NCBI RefSeq assembly: GCF_007003975.1
Contig: NZ_VFTC01000031.1
Coordinates: 1-64,000, forward strand
Source of the DNA: Mesorhizobium sp. WSM4306
Lineage (GTDB): Bacteria; Pseudomonadota; Alphaproteobacteria; Rhizobiales; Rhizobiaceae
Reading direction: 5' to 3'
DNA: 64,000 nt
Part shown: positions 16,106 to 24,425 of the stretch, piece by piece
How positions within the stretch are numbered: position 1 is the first letter of the stretch
How the letters are laid out: each line of letters opens with the position of its first letter
Notes under the pieces: model-generated
What the model saw: only the letters and a program-made list of their open reading frames with translations
Told to the model about the DNA's origin: nothing
Databases searched by the model: none
Translations under genes and position numbers: made by a program

Positions 16106-16444
16106 TCAAGTCCCGGCGCGGCGCAGACGCGTTGCCATCTGGGACAAGTCGCCGGCGCCGAAAATGCCGTCCAGCATGCGCAAGAGATCGCGCACGGCGT
16201 CCGACTTGCACGAATAGTAGATCATCTGCCGGTCGCGGCGGGTCTCGACAAGATCGAGCGCCCTGAGCTTGGCCAGATGCTGCGACAAAGCGGACTGACT
16301 GAGCACCACCTTTTCGGCGATGGCACCAACCGACATTTCACCGTCGGCCAGATAGCTCATAATCAAAAGCCGCTTTTCGTTGCCCATAAGGGTCAGAAAT
16401 GCGGCCGCCGATTCGGCATTGGCGATTAGTTTGGTCGAGACCAT
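16106..16444 (-). CDS. ArsR-family regulator, NolR-like
   Basis: This ~112-residue winged-helix protein has the core NEKRLLIMSYLADGEMSVGA and recognition helix LSQSALSQHLAKLRALDLV, followed by TRRDRQMIYYSC. This resembles rhizobial NolR, a global and nodulation-gene repressor, more than metal-sensing ArsR; the ELCVC-type metal site is absent. An alternative ATG lies at 16465. Targets are unknown, and no perfect copy of the NolR consensus operator was found in the adjacent spacer. Confidence 0.82.
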   Translation of the reverse strand: MVSTKLIANAESAAAFLTLMGNEKRLLIMSYLADGEMSVGAIAEKVVLSQSALSQHLAKLRALDLVETRRDRQMIYYSCKSDAVRDLLRMLDGIFGAGDLSQMATRLRRAGT

Positions 16445-16593
16445 GCCCCATGTTTCCCTGCTCATCCGAACGCTATGGGGGCAAATAGCGTTAGGTGCTA
16501 TAATTCAGCTGTGGATCGCGCTGCTGATTCAGCGTCGTATGAATCGTAGATCATTTCGCCCAAATCTCAAGACATGCTTTTGATTCATGACGA

Positions 16594-17373
16594 TTATCCT
16601 TGCGTAGCCGGCATACGTCCGGTCTTGGCCATGTCGACAAGAACGGCCCGCAGGTCGCTTGCGGTCTTCAATGGTTGCGGAAAATAGACCCGACAAACCG
16701 TGTCGCCCGATGCCAGGTCCATGCCCTCGGCATCGAAGCCGGTCATGGTCCAGCCATCACCTTCGGCCTTGGCAAAATGATGGGCATAGACAGTGATCGC
16801 GTCGAGATGGTCGGCATTCATGTGGTCGAGGGCGGACTGTTCGCTGGCGGCCAGCTCCTCGACGATCGGCCCATCGGTGATGATATCGGCACGGTCGAGC
16901 AGATAGGCCTTGCCGAAACCGCCATTCAGGCTGGCGCGCTCCGGCTCGAGGCGGAAGATCGAGAAATCGCCGAGCCCGGCATAGAGTTTTGCCTTGGGGT
17001 TGCGGTTGAGATAGCGCCGCTCGGCGCGGGCATGCGCGCCCGAGCCGCGCCCAAGCGGCTTGGCCTTGCAAACCAGTGTTATCCTGGGGTGCGCCAGCGG
17101 ATCGCCCCTGCCGGGTTCGCCAACAAGCAGCGAGCAACGCGGCTCGGCAAGCATCGCCCCGGTGTGGGCGGAGAGCGCCGAGACAAGGATCAGCGGCGCG
17201 CCATCGATGTCGGTGGCGACGCCGACCCTGGAGGCCAGCGGCGAACCGGTCTTGGGCTCGATCACCGCCAGCGCGCCGAAACGGGCGCTGCGGATCAAGG
17301 TTGTTGCCAGCCTGACCGCCTCGGCATCCGTCGCCCGAATGACGTCCTTTTTCGGCTCGTCCAAGATCTTCAC
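16594..17373 (-). CDS. HugZ-like FMN-binding split-barrel protein with DUF2470
   Basis: This 259-residue protein has an N-terminal pyridoxamine-phosphate-oxidase-like split barrel (ATTLIRSARFGALAVIEP, SRVGVATDIDGAPLILVS, RITLVCKAKPL). The C-terminal DUF2470 segment contains ALDHMNADHLDAITVYAHHF. This architecture is that of HugZ heme oxygenases and related heme-utilisation proteins. Heme degradation is possible but unproven, since no heme-uptake genes are adjacent. It follows the CaiB-like gene on the same strand by 27 bp. Confidence 0.82.
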   Translation of the reverse strand: MKILDEPKKDVIRATDAEAVRLATTLIRSARFGALAVIEPKTGSPLASRVGVATDIDGAPLILVSALSAHTGAMLAEPRCSLLVGEPGRGDPLAHPRITLVCKAKPLGRGSGAHARAERRYLNRNPKAKLYAGLGDFSIFRLEPERASLNGGFGKAYLLDRADIITDGPIVEELAASEQSALDHMNADHLDAITVYAHHFAKAEGDGWTMTGFDAEGMDLASGDTVCRVYFPQPLKTASDLRAVLVDMAKTGRMPATQG

Positions 17374-17400
17374 CGGGTTAAGCTGATTTTCCTCGTCCAG

Positions 17401-18573
17401 TTATTGGCCAATCAGGCCGGATTTGACAAGCGCTGTGATCTCGTCTGCCGAAAAGCCGAAGCGCGCCAGCACGTCTTGCGGCCGCTGGTCTTCCTCGACC
17501 AGTGTGGCGGCGAGCGACGGCTGCGACGAGGAAAAGCGCGGCGCAGGTGCCGGGCGTTCGAATGCGCCCGTCTTCACAAATGCGTGACGAGCACGATTAT
17601 GCGGATGATTCCTGGCCTCCGTAAGCGACAAAACCGGCGCGACGCAAGCGTCGGTCCCCTCGAACAGACCGGCCCAGTCGTCGCGCGTCTTCAGCCGGAA
17701 CCGGTCGGTGATGGTAGCGCGCATGTCCGGCCACAACGCCTTGTCGTACTGGCCGCGGACAAAATGCTCGCCGAGTGGCAGCAGCCTGGCGAATTCGGCG
17801 AAGAAGCGCGGCTCAAGGCAGCCGACCGCGACGTGGCGTGCGTCCGCCGTCTCATAAGTGTCGTAGAAGGGGGCGCCGGAATCGAGCAGGTTGGCGCCGC
17901 GCCTGTCGCTCCACAGGCCGGCCGCCATGAAGGCGTGTATGGGCGCCGCCAGCATCGAGGCGCCCTCGACCATTGCCGCGTCGACCACCTGACCCTTGCC
18001 GGAGCGCGAACGCTCAAACAGCGCTGCGAGCACGCCGGCGATCAGCATCATGGCGCCGCCGCCATTGTCGGCGATCAGGTTCAGCGGCGGCGGCGGCCGG
18101 CTTTCCTCCCGGCCGATGGCATGCAGCACACCGGAATAGGCGAGGTAGGTGATATCGTGGCCGGCGCGGCCGGCCAGCGGCCCGTCCTGGCCGAAGCCGG
18201 TCATGCGGCCGTAGATCAGCGCCGGGTTGCGCGCCAATGCGGCATCCGGGCCGAGACCGAGCCGCTCCATGACACCCGGACGAAAACCCTCGACCAGCAG
18301 ATCGGCTTTCTTAACGAGACCCAGCACCAGCTCGATGCCTTTCTCTTGCTTGAGGTCGAGGCGCAGGATGGAGCGGCCGTGGCGGTCGAGATTGTGCGCA
18401 TCGGAGAGCCGCAGCAAAGGCTGGTCCGATCCGGCGCGCTCGATGCGCAGCACATCGGCGCCCATCTCCGACAGCATCAGCCCGGCCAGCGGCACGGGGC
18501 CGAGCCCGGCCATCTCGATGACTTTCAGACCGGCGAGGGGGCCGGTTTTCACTGCGGCTGCGCCGGCCGCCAT
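17401..18573 (-). CDS. CaiB/BaiF family, alpha-methylacyl-CoA racemase-like
   Basis: This 390-residue protein follows the class III CoA-transferase/racemase fold. It has VIEMAGLGPVPLAGLMLSEM near the N-terminus, the His139-Asp140 pair in GHDITYLAYSG and Asp169 in NLIADNGGGAM. The histidine and Asp169 match the acid/base pair of alpha-methylacyl-CoA racemase, which interconverts R and S 2-methylacyl-CoA. A CoA-transferase would instead need a catalytic aspartate that forms an acyl anhydride. The upstream acyl-CoA dehydrogenase-type SDR ends 6 bp away, so the two are probably an operon for branched or fatty acyl-CoA breakdown. Confidence 0.9.
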   Translation of the reverse strand: MAAGAAAVKTGPLAGLKVIEMAGLGPVPLAGLMLSEMGADVLRIERAGSDQPLLRLSDAHNLDRHGRSILRLDLKQEKGIELVLGLVKKADLLVEGFRPGVMERLGLGPDAALARNPALIYGRMTGFGQDGPLAGRAGHDITYLAYSGVLHAIGREESRPPPPLNLIADNGGGAMMLIAGVLAALFERSRSGKGQVVDAAMVEGASMLAAPIHAFMAAGLWSDRRGANLLDSGAPFYDTYETADARHVAVGCLEPRFFAEFARLLPLGEHFVRGQYDKALWPDMRATITDRFRLKTRDDWAGLFEGTDACVAPVLSLTEARNHPHNRARHAFVKTGAFERPAPAPRFSSSQPSLAATLVEEDQRPQDVLARFGFSADEITALVKSGLIGQ

Positions 18574-18579
18574 GGCCGT

Positions 18580-19341
18580 CTATTTCGGCGCCATGCGGAT
18601 GGCGCCGTCGAGACGGATGGTTTCGCCATTCAGCATCTGGTTCTCGACGATGTGGAGGGCGAGCGCCGCATATTCGGACGGTTCGCCGAGGCGGGACGGG
18701 AACGGCACGGCCGCACCAAGCGAATCCTGCACCTCCTGCGGCATGCCGGCCATCATCGGCGTCTTGAAGATGCCTGGCGCGATGGTGCAGACGCGAATGC
18801 CGGAGCGCGCGAGATCGCGGGCAACCGGCAGCGTCATGCCGACGACGCCGCCCTTGGAGGCGGCGTAGGCGGCCTGGCCGATCTGGCCGTCATAGGCGGC
18901 GACCGACGCCGTGTTGACGATGACGCCGCGCTCGCCGCCCTGCATCGGTTCGAGCTTGGCGGCGCGATCCGCGACGAGGCGGATCATGTTGAAGGTGCCG
19001 ATCAAATTGATCTCGATCACCTTGCGGTACTGGTCGAGCGGATGCGGACCATCCTTGCCGATGGTCTTCACGCCAATGGCAATGCCGGCGCAGTTCACCA
19101 GGATGCGCGCCGGCCCAAGCCTTTTTTCTACTTCGGCGACCGCGGCCGCACCGCTGTCGGCGCTGCTGACGTCACACTGGATGGCGGTGCCGCCAATGTC
19201 GCCCGCCACCTTCGCCGCCCGGTCGATGCCGATATCGAAAATCGCGACGCGGGCGCCCTTGTCAGCGAGCGCGCGGGCGGTTGCCTCGCCGAGACCGGAG
19301 CCGCCGCCGGTTACGATCGCAATCTGGCCGTTCGGGTTCAT
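18580..19341 (-). CDS. SDR, 3-hydroxyacyl-CoA dehydrogenase type II-like
   Basis: This 253-residue classical short-chain dehydrogenase has the cofactor motif VTGGGSGLGEATARAL, LVNCAGIA, the active-site serine in NTASVAAYDGQ and YAASKGG with Tyr and Lys. The acidic residue after the second strand (FDIG) predicts NAD. The sequence resembles HSD17B10-type enzymes that oxidise 3-hydroxyacyl-CoA, which fits its pairing with the racemase-like gene. A good GGGAGG site precedes the ATG. Confidence 0.9.
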   Translation of the reverse strand: MNPNGQIAIVTGGGSGLGEATARALADKGARVAIFDIGIDRAAKVAGDIGGTAIQCDVSSADSGAAAVAEVEKRLGPARILVNCAGIAIGVKTIGKDGPHPLDQYRKVIEINLIGTFNMIRLVADRAAKLEPMQGGERGVIVNTASVAAYDGQIGQAAYAASKGGVVGMTLPVARDLARSGIRVCTIAPGIFKTPMMAGMPQEVQDSLGAAVPFPSRLGEPSEYAALALHIVENQMLNGETIRLDGAIRMAPK

Positions 19342-19433
19342 GCCGCGTCCTCCCTGCTTTTGCGGTCATGCTACGGAGGTCACTGCCATGGTGCAACCTG
19401 ACCAGTTAATCGAGAGGCCTCGATCGACTGGGA

Positions 19434-19970
19434 TCAGGCCATCGCCAGAACGTTCTCGGCAATCCTGGCAAGGCTGGCATGGCAGACCTCACCGGAAAGA
19501 CGCGCCACGGCGCCAGGCAGGATCTCGTGCGACAGCAGCCGGTCGAGGTCGACCGGGCGTGGCATGGAGATCTGGCCGCGCGGGATCTTTCTGAAGCCGA
19601 GCGGGCCGTAATAGGGCTCGTCGCCGACAAGGATCACCGCCGGCGCGCCGGCCTTGGCCGCCGCCTCCAGCGCGATCGCCACCAGCCGGCGGCCGATGCC
19701 GAGATTCTTGAACGCGGGGCGTACGGCAAGCGGGCCGAGCATCAGTGCGCGGCCGGCGCCGGCGGCGATGCGGGTCATGCGCACCGAAGCAACGACGATG
19801 TCACCATCGACGGCAACAAAGGACAGCGAGCGCTCGTGGCCGCCGGCCTCGCGGATCTTGTAGGCGGCCAGCACGAAGCGACCGGGGCCGAAGGCTTCGT
19901 CGTTGATGGCTTCGATTTCGGGGTCATGCGCCGGAGTTTCCGGCAGGTATTTCACGTCGGCAAGGCTCAT
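19434..19970 (-). CDS. GNAT-family N-acetyltransferase
   Basis: This 178-residue protein has the GNAT acetyl-CoA loop LAVRPAFKNLGIGRRLV near residues 82-98, then VILVGDEPYYGPLGFRKI. It resembles the YhbS-like subgroup. The acceptor is unknown. It is a single gene, divergent from the glutathionyl-hydroquinone reductase gene. Confidence 0.88.
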   Translation of the reverse strand: MSLADVKYLPETPAHDPEIEAINDEAFGPGRFVLAAYKIREAGGHERSLSFVAVDGDIVVASVRMTRIAAGAGRALMLGPLAVRPAFKNLGIGRRLVAIALEAAAKAGAPAVILVGDEPYYGPLGFRKIPRGQISMPRPVDLDRLLSHEILPGAVARLSGEVCHASLARIAENVLAMA

Positions 19971-20241
19971 GGTCTTTGCGGTCCGATATACGAGGAAGGT
20001 TGCTGCAAGCGGCAGCGTTCGCCAGTCAGCGCTTTCTAAGCGCGGGCGCCCTTTCGTCGTCGGTCAAACCGTATCGAGGTAAAGTCGAACATGCGGAGTG
20101 TCCGCTAGCATCATTTTTCGGCCGCTGCAATCGGTCGCTTTTATCAGGCATTTCGGACGAGTGACGCTCTGTTCAGCAGATGACGACTTCGACATTGCCG
20201 CTTTGCGCCTACATTGGCCAAGACACGCAAGGAGATTTCGC

Positions 20242-21228
20242 ATGGGTTTGCTGGTCGAAGGCAAATGGCAGGACCGCGCGGCCAAGGTCGATAGCGGCGG
20301 CAGGTTCATCCGCGCCGAGACGCAGTGGCGTGACTGGATCACGCGTGATGGCGCGCCAGCTAAAGGCCGTACGCGCGGCTTCAAGGCCGAACCGGGCCGT
20401 TACCATCTTTATGTCTCGCTCGCCTGTCCGTGGGCACACCGCACGCTGATTTTTCGCGCGCTGAAGAAGCTCGAAGGGATCATCTCGGTTTCGGTCGTGC
20501 ATCATTTCCTCGGTGCCGACGGCTGGACTTTTCTGGCCGAGGACGGGGCCACCGGCGACACGGTCTACGGCCTCGATTTCCTGCATCAGATCTACACCAA
20601 AGCCGGTCCCGCCTATTCGGGCCGGGTGTCGGTTCCGGTGCTGTGGGACAAAAAGGAACAGACCATCGTCTCCAACGAATCCGCCGAGATCATCCGCATG
20701 CTCAATTCCGCCTTCGACGACTGGGGCGATGCCAGCGTCGATTTCTATCCGCCGGCGCTGCGCGCCGAGATCGACAAGGTCAATGCACTGGTCTATCCAG
20801 CCATCAACAATGGCGTCTACCGCGCCGGCTTTGCCACCACGCAAGCAGCCTATGAAGAAGCCTTTGGAGAGCTGTTCTCGGCACTCGACACTCTGGAGGA
20901 GAGGCTGTCAAAACAGCGCTATCTCATCGGCGAGCGCATCACCGAGGCGGATTGGCGGCTGTTCACGACGCTGGTGCGTTTCGACCCGGTCTATGTCGGC
21001 CATTTCAAATGCAATCTGCGCCGCATCGCCGACTATCCGAACCTGTCGAACTATCTGCGCGATCTCTACCAAGTGCCCGGCGTCGCCGGCACGGTGAACC
21101 TGCACCACATCAAGACGCATTACTACGGCAGCCACGAGAGCATCAACCCGACGCGCATCGTGCCGGTCGGCCCGGAGCTCGACTACGCCGCGCCGCATGA
21201 CCGGGCGCGGTTCAGGAAGGCGGCGTGA
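20242..21228 (+). CDS. Glutathionyl-hydroquinone reductase (GST Xi class)
   Basis: This 328-residue protein has the thioredoxin-like N-domain with Cys62 in SLACPWAHR, the invariant motif of glutathionyl-hydroquinone reductases (YqjG/PcpF), and an all-helical C-domain ending in the conserved HYYGSHESINPTRIVP. These enzymes remove glutathione from glutathionyl-hydroquinones and use a cysteine where other GSTs use Ser or Tyr. AAGGAG before 20242 fixes the start; the open frame extends upstream without a signal. It may cooperate with the quinone reductase at 8308 in handling quinones, but there is no physical link. Confidence 0.94.
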   Translation: MGLLVEGKWQDRAAKVDSGGRFIRAETQWRDWITRDGAPAKGRTRGFKAEPGRYHLYVSLACPWAHRTLIFRALKKLEGIISVSVVHHFLGADGWTFLAEDGATGDTVYGLDFLHQIYTKAGPAYSGRVSVPVLWDKKEQTIVSNESAEIIRMLNSAFDDWGDASVDFYPPALRAEIDKVNALVYPAINNGVYRAGFATTQAAYEEAFGELFSALDTLEERLSKQRYLIGERITEADWRLFTTLVRFDPVYVGHFKCNLRRIADYPNLSNYLRDLYQVPGVAGTVNLHHIKTHYYGSHESINPTRIVPVGPELDYAAPHDRARFRKAA

Positions 21229-21318
21229 CGCCAAATCCAATCGAGCGCATGGCGCACTACGTTGCGATTTCAGCAGCGAGAGTTATCGCAGCAGCTAATG
21301 CTGTCGGAGAACTCTGGC

Positions 21319-21819
21319 CTACCAGTGCGGCGATGCCGGGTACTCACCAAAAATCTCAGCGATGCGCCGCAACGTCGCCGGCGTCGTGCCTTCGGGCAGA
21401 CGATCAAGCGGGAAGAAGCCGGCTTCGGCGATCTCGTGGTCCGGCAGTTTCGGCGCCGTCTGGCTGAAGTTCTCAATCAGGTACAAGGCGACATGGTCGC
21501 GGCGGCTGGAGCGGCGGTTGAAATGCATCGATTTCAGCACCGGCGGGGCGGTGAGCGCGATGTTGCCTTCCTCGGCCAATTCCCGCGTCAGCGCTTCGCC
21601 AAGCGTTTCGCCCAGCTCGACGCCACCGCCCGGCAATTGCCAGCCGGGGACGTAAGTGTGGCGGATGAGGAAGACGGAGTTCGACGCGCGATCGTGGATC
21701 AGGCCGCGCACACCAAGCGTCATTGGCCGCCGCAGCAGGAAATAGAGATGGAACAACCTTGCCCTGAAGCCCGCCCAACTGGTCTGGCGAAACGCCTGCT
21801 CCGGATCCGATATCGCCAT
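21319..21819 (-). CDS. Nudix hydrolase
   Basis: The Nudix box reads GGGVELGETLGEALTRELAE followed by EG, matching GX5EX7REUXEEXGU. The rest is a compact mixed fold starting TLGVRGLIHD. It hydrolyses a nucleoside diphosphate linked to another moiety; the substrate is not evident. ATG 21819 is preferred over GTG at 21822. It is divergent from the phosphoesterase gene. Confidence 0.92.
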   Translation of the reverse strand: MAISDPEQAFRQTSWAGFRARLFHLYFLLRRPMTLGVRGLIHDRASNSVFLIRHTYVPGWQLPGGGVELGETLGEALTRELAEEGNIALTAPPVLKSMHFNRRSSRRDHVALYLIENFSQTAPKLPDHEIAEAGFFPLDRLPEGTTPATLRRIAEIFGEYPASPHW

Positions 21820-21890
21820 CACTAGCGAAACCGTAAGCAGACAGGAAACAGTGAGTGGAAAGCGCGGGGCGCGTCGCCTATGAAGGAAGG

Positions 21891-22826
21891 ATGTTCAGGC
21901 TCGCGCATATTTCCGATGTCCATCTGGGGCCGCTTCCCGGTGTAACCTATCGCGAACTCGCGTCCAAGCGCGTGGTCGGCTATGTCAACTGGCAGCGCAA
22001 CCGCCGCCGCCATATGCACGATGCCGTCATCGACACCATCGTCGCCGACATGAAGGCGAGCGGTCCCGACCACCTCGCCGTCACCGGCGATCTGGTCAAT
22101 CTGGCGCTGGATGGCGAGATCGAAATGGCAAAGCACTGGCTGGAGACGCTGGGCCCTCCGGAGGATGTCTCGGTGGTGCCGGGCAATCACGACGCCTATG
22201 TGCCGGGCGCCTTCGACAAGGTCTGCCGCTCCTGGGCGGCGTGGATGAGCGGCGACGGCGTCACCACACCAATCGACCGCAACACCTTTCCCTATCTGCG
22301 CGTGCGCGGCAACGTCGCGCTGATCGGCGTCTCGACGGCGCGCGCTACAGCACCTTTCATGGCCAACGGCTTCTTCCTCGAAGGCCAGGCGCAAAGGCTC
22401 GCCTCGGTGCTCGACGCCACGGCCAAACGCGGGCTGTTGCGGGTGATCATGATCCATCATCCCCCGGTACGCGGCGCCGTCACCCAACAAAAGCGCCTGT
22501 TCGGTATCTCTCGCTTCCACAAGATCGTTCACCGGCACGGCGCCGAGCTTGTGCTGCACGGCCATTCGCACCTGCCGTCGCTGTTCTTCATCGGCGGACG
22601 CGGCACCAGGATTCCGGTCGTCGGCGTCTCCGCTGCCGGGCAATCGCCGGGCGGCAAGAACCCGGCGGCACAGTACAATCTACTCGACATCGACGGCGAA
22701 AAGGGCGGCTGGCGGATCCGGCTGACGCGTCGCGGCCTGACCGGACCGGCTTTGCCGCCATCCGACCTCCAGGTGGTGGAACTCGGCGTGGATGCCGAGG
22801 CCTCGGAATCGTTGATCAGAAGCTGA
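21891..22826 (+). CDS. Calcineurin-like metallophosphoesterase
   Basis: The dimetal site motifs are in order: DVHLG near residue 10, GDLVN near 68, GNHDAY near 99, HHPP near 193 and GHSHLPS near 222. Members are phosphodiesterases or phosphatases for nucleotides or lipids. The start at 21891 begins the family's first strand (MFRLAHISDVHLG) and follows GAAGGAAGG; a GTG lies in frame at 21855. Its last 11 bp overlap the convergent gene at 22816. Confidence 0.92.
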   Translation: MFRLAHISDVHLGPLPGVTYRELASKRVVGYVNWQRNRRRHMHDAVIDTIVADMKASGPDHLAVTGDLVNLALDGEIEMAKHWLETLGPPEDVSVVPGNHDAYVPGAFDKVCRSWAAWMSGDGVTTPIDRNTFPYLRVRGNVALIGVSTARATAPFMANGFFLEGQAQRLASVLDATAKRGLLRVIMIHHPPVRGAVTQQKRLFGISRFHKIVHRHGAELVLHGHSHLPSLFFIGGRGTRIPVVGVSAAGQSPGGKNPAAQYNLLDIDGEKGGWRIRLTRRGLTGPALPPSDLQVVELGVDAEASESLIRS

Positions 22827-23433
22827 TCTTCATCGCCATCAGGCGATCCCAGAACAGCGCGGCCGCCACCGCCAGTCCTACCAGCGCGCCGGCGGCGATC
22901 AGGCCGAGGCCGGACAGGAAGGCCGACCACCGCTTGCCGGGCGCGGTTGCTTGCAAGGGTGGTTCGGCTTCCCGCACGGTGGCGCGGTTCATGCCGGCAA
23001 CGGCCGGCTCGACGCCGCCCTCCATCATGCGCTGGCGCTCGACGATGCGCTCCGCCACATAGCGCGTAACTTGATCGGCAACCGGTTTCATATCGGTCGA
23101 TTCGGCAAGCACCACGCGGCCGATGCGGGTATCCCTCAGGAAACGGTAGGTGCGGCGGTCGCGTCCCATGGCGACATGGCTGACGGCGTCGATCCACAGC
23201 CGCGGCTGCAGGCCCGACGAGACGACGAAGTCGAAATTGTCCATGTCGGCGGGTACGTCGGCAAAGACCGGGGTGAGTTCGGCGGCAAGCAGCTCAAGCC
23301 GCATCCGGTGCGCCTCGCGCATGTCGACCACGACATCATCGCGATCGGCAAAGGCGTTTTTTACGTCGCGAACGGCATCGGACAGTTTGCGCGACGGGGT
23401 TAAAGAGGTGAATTGCTCGTCTGAGTCCTTCAT
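22816..23433 (-). CDS. C-terminally anchored membrane protein of unknown function
   Basis: This 205-residue protein has a soluble N-terminal domain (about 1-165) and one hydrophobic segment near residues 175-197 (LSGLGLIAAGALVGLAVAAA), so it is predicted to be tail-anchored with the domain in the cytoplasm. No family motif is recognised; WIDAVSHVAMGRDRRTYRFL looks well conserved in character. GAGGGA precedes the ATG. A perfect CtrA box lies 19-33 bp upstream of the start, suggesting cell-cycle control. Confidence 0.78.
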   Translation of the reverse strand: MKDSDEQFTSLTPSRKLSDAVRDVKNAFADRDDVVVDMREAHRMRLELLAAELTPVFADVPADMDNFDFVVSSGLQPRLWIDAVSHVAMGRDRRTYRFLRDTRIGRVVLAESTDMKPVADQVTRYVAERIVERQRMMEGGVEPAVAGMNRATVREAEPPLQATAPGKRWSAFLSGLGLIAAGALVGLAVAAALFWDRLMAMKISF

Positions 23434-23451
23434 TATCCCTCGCTAATATGG

Positions 23452-23466
23452 TTAATAGCGAGTTAA
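23452..23466. promoter_or_regulatory. Perfect CtrA box TTAA-N7-TTAA
   Basis: TTAA (23452-23455), a 7-nt spacer and TTAA (23463-23466) match the CtrA consensus exactly. The site lies upstream of the tail-anchored protein gene at 22816-23433 and close enough to its start to overlap the promoter. Confidence 0.6.
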
Positions 23467-23515
23467 CACAGCCGCCGGCAAAATGCACTGGCGAGATGCT
23501 GGGAGCCAGCGAGGT

Positions 23516-24319
23516 TCAGCTCGCTGCGGCGTCGAGTGTCGGACGCACACGCCGGCCGCGGCGGGCCATGTTCCGGCGCACGGCCTGGGCGACCACCTCA
23601 GGCACTTCGTCGACCAGCATATGGCCGGCATCGAGCACGTGATGGACATGAAAATGCGCCGGCAGGCCATCAGCCTGGGTTACGGGCAGCACCGGATCGT
23701 CCGCTCCCCAAACCACCATCAGCGGCATGTCGAGCGTGTCGAGCTGTTTGCGGGGGATGACGCCCTGCCGCTCATCCCTGGTCATGACGGCTGATATTTC
23801 GACCAGCTTGCGCAACTGGCCGGGGCGACGGCGTACTTCTGCCAGGACACCTACGATGCGCTCCGGCGGTGGGCTTTGCGGTCCCGACATGGCGGCAAGG
23901 CAAGTGCGGATTTCGCGTCTGTCGGCCGCCGCGGCGTAGCGACGCAACAGCGGCCCATTGATCTCCGGGCCAAAACCGCCCGGCGCCAGAAGCGTCAACG
24001 AGGCTATTGTTTCGGGTTCAGCCAATGCCATCAGGGTGGCTACCGCACCGCCCATCGAATGACCGGCGACATGCACCCTTGCTATGCCGCGTGCGGCGAG
24101 ATCCGCGAGAACTGCTCGCGCCGCCGTCTTGGCCGGACCGCCGGCGGGGAAATCGAGTGACAGTCCGTGTCCCGGAAGATCGTAGGCCAGTGTTCTGATC
24201 CCGGGCGCCAGCGTCGCGGTCACCTCGCGCCAGATGTCATGGCAACCGCCGAAGCCATGCAGCAGGACGACCGTCTTCGACCCGGCGCCCCGCTCGGCAA
24301 CATAGAGGGATGGGACCAT
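23516..24319 (-). CDS. Alpha/beta hydrolase
   Basis: This 267-residue single-domain hydrolase has the oxyanion motif LLHGFGG, nucleophile GHSMGG (near residue 103), acid in VVWGADDPVLP and base in LDAGHMLVDEVP. It resembles MhpC-like C-C hydrolases, esterases and acetoin dehydrogenase E2-like lipases. The substrate is unknown and no catabolic genes flank it. Confidence 0.9.
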   Translation of the reverse strand: MVPSLYVAERGAGSKTVVLLHGFGGCHDIWREVTATLAPGIRTLAYDLPGHGLSLDFPAGGPAKTAARAVLADLAARGIARVHVAGHSMGGAVATLMALAEPETIASLTLLAPGGFGPEINGPLLRRYAAAADRREIRTCLAAMSGPQSPPPERIVGVLAEVRRRPGQLRKLVEISAVMTRDERQGVIPRKQLDTLDMPLMVVWGADDPVLPVTQADGLPAHFHVHHVLDAGHMLVDEVPEVVAQAVRRNMARRGRRVRPTLDAAAS

Positions 24320-24425
24320 GAAAAATGTATGATTATTGCAAGATGGGACAGGAAATTTCGAATTGGGCTGGATTGCTCCCAGTCCAGACCGATGGCCGGT
24401 AAAATTTTCGCGATCCGGAAAGATA

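Noticed and set aside
16600..19401. A 933-codon plus-strand open frame
   Set aside because: It is the shadow of three well-supported minus-strand genes (HugZ-like, CaiB-like, SDR), with low-complexity Gly/Arg/His composition and no domain.
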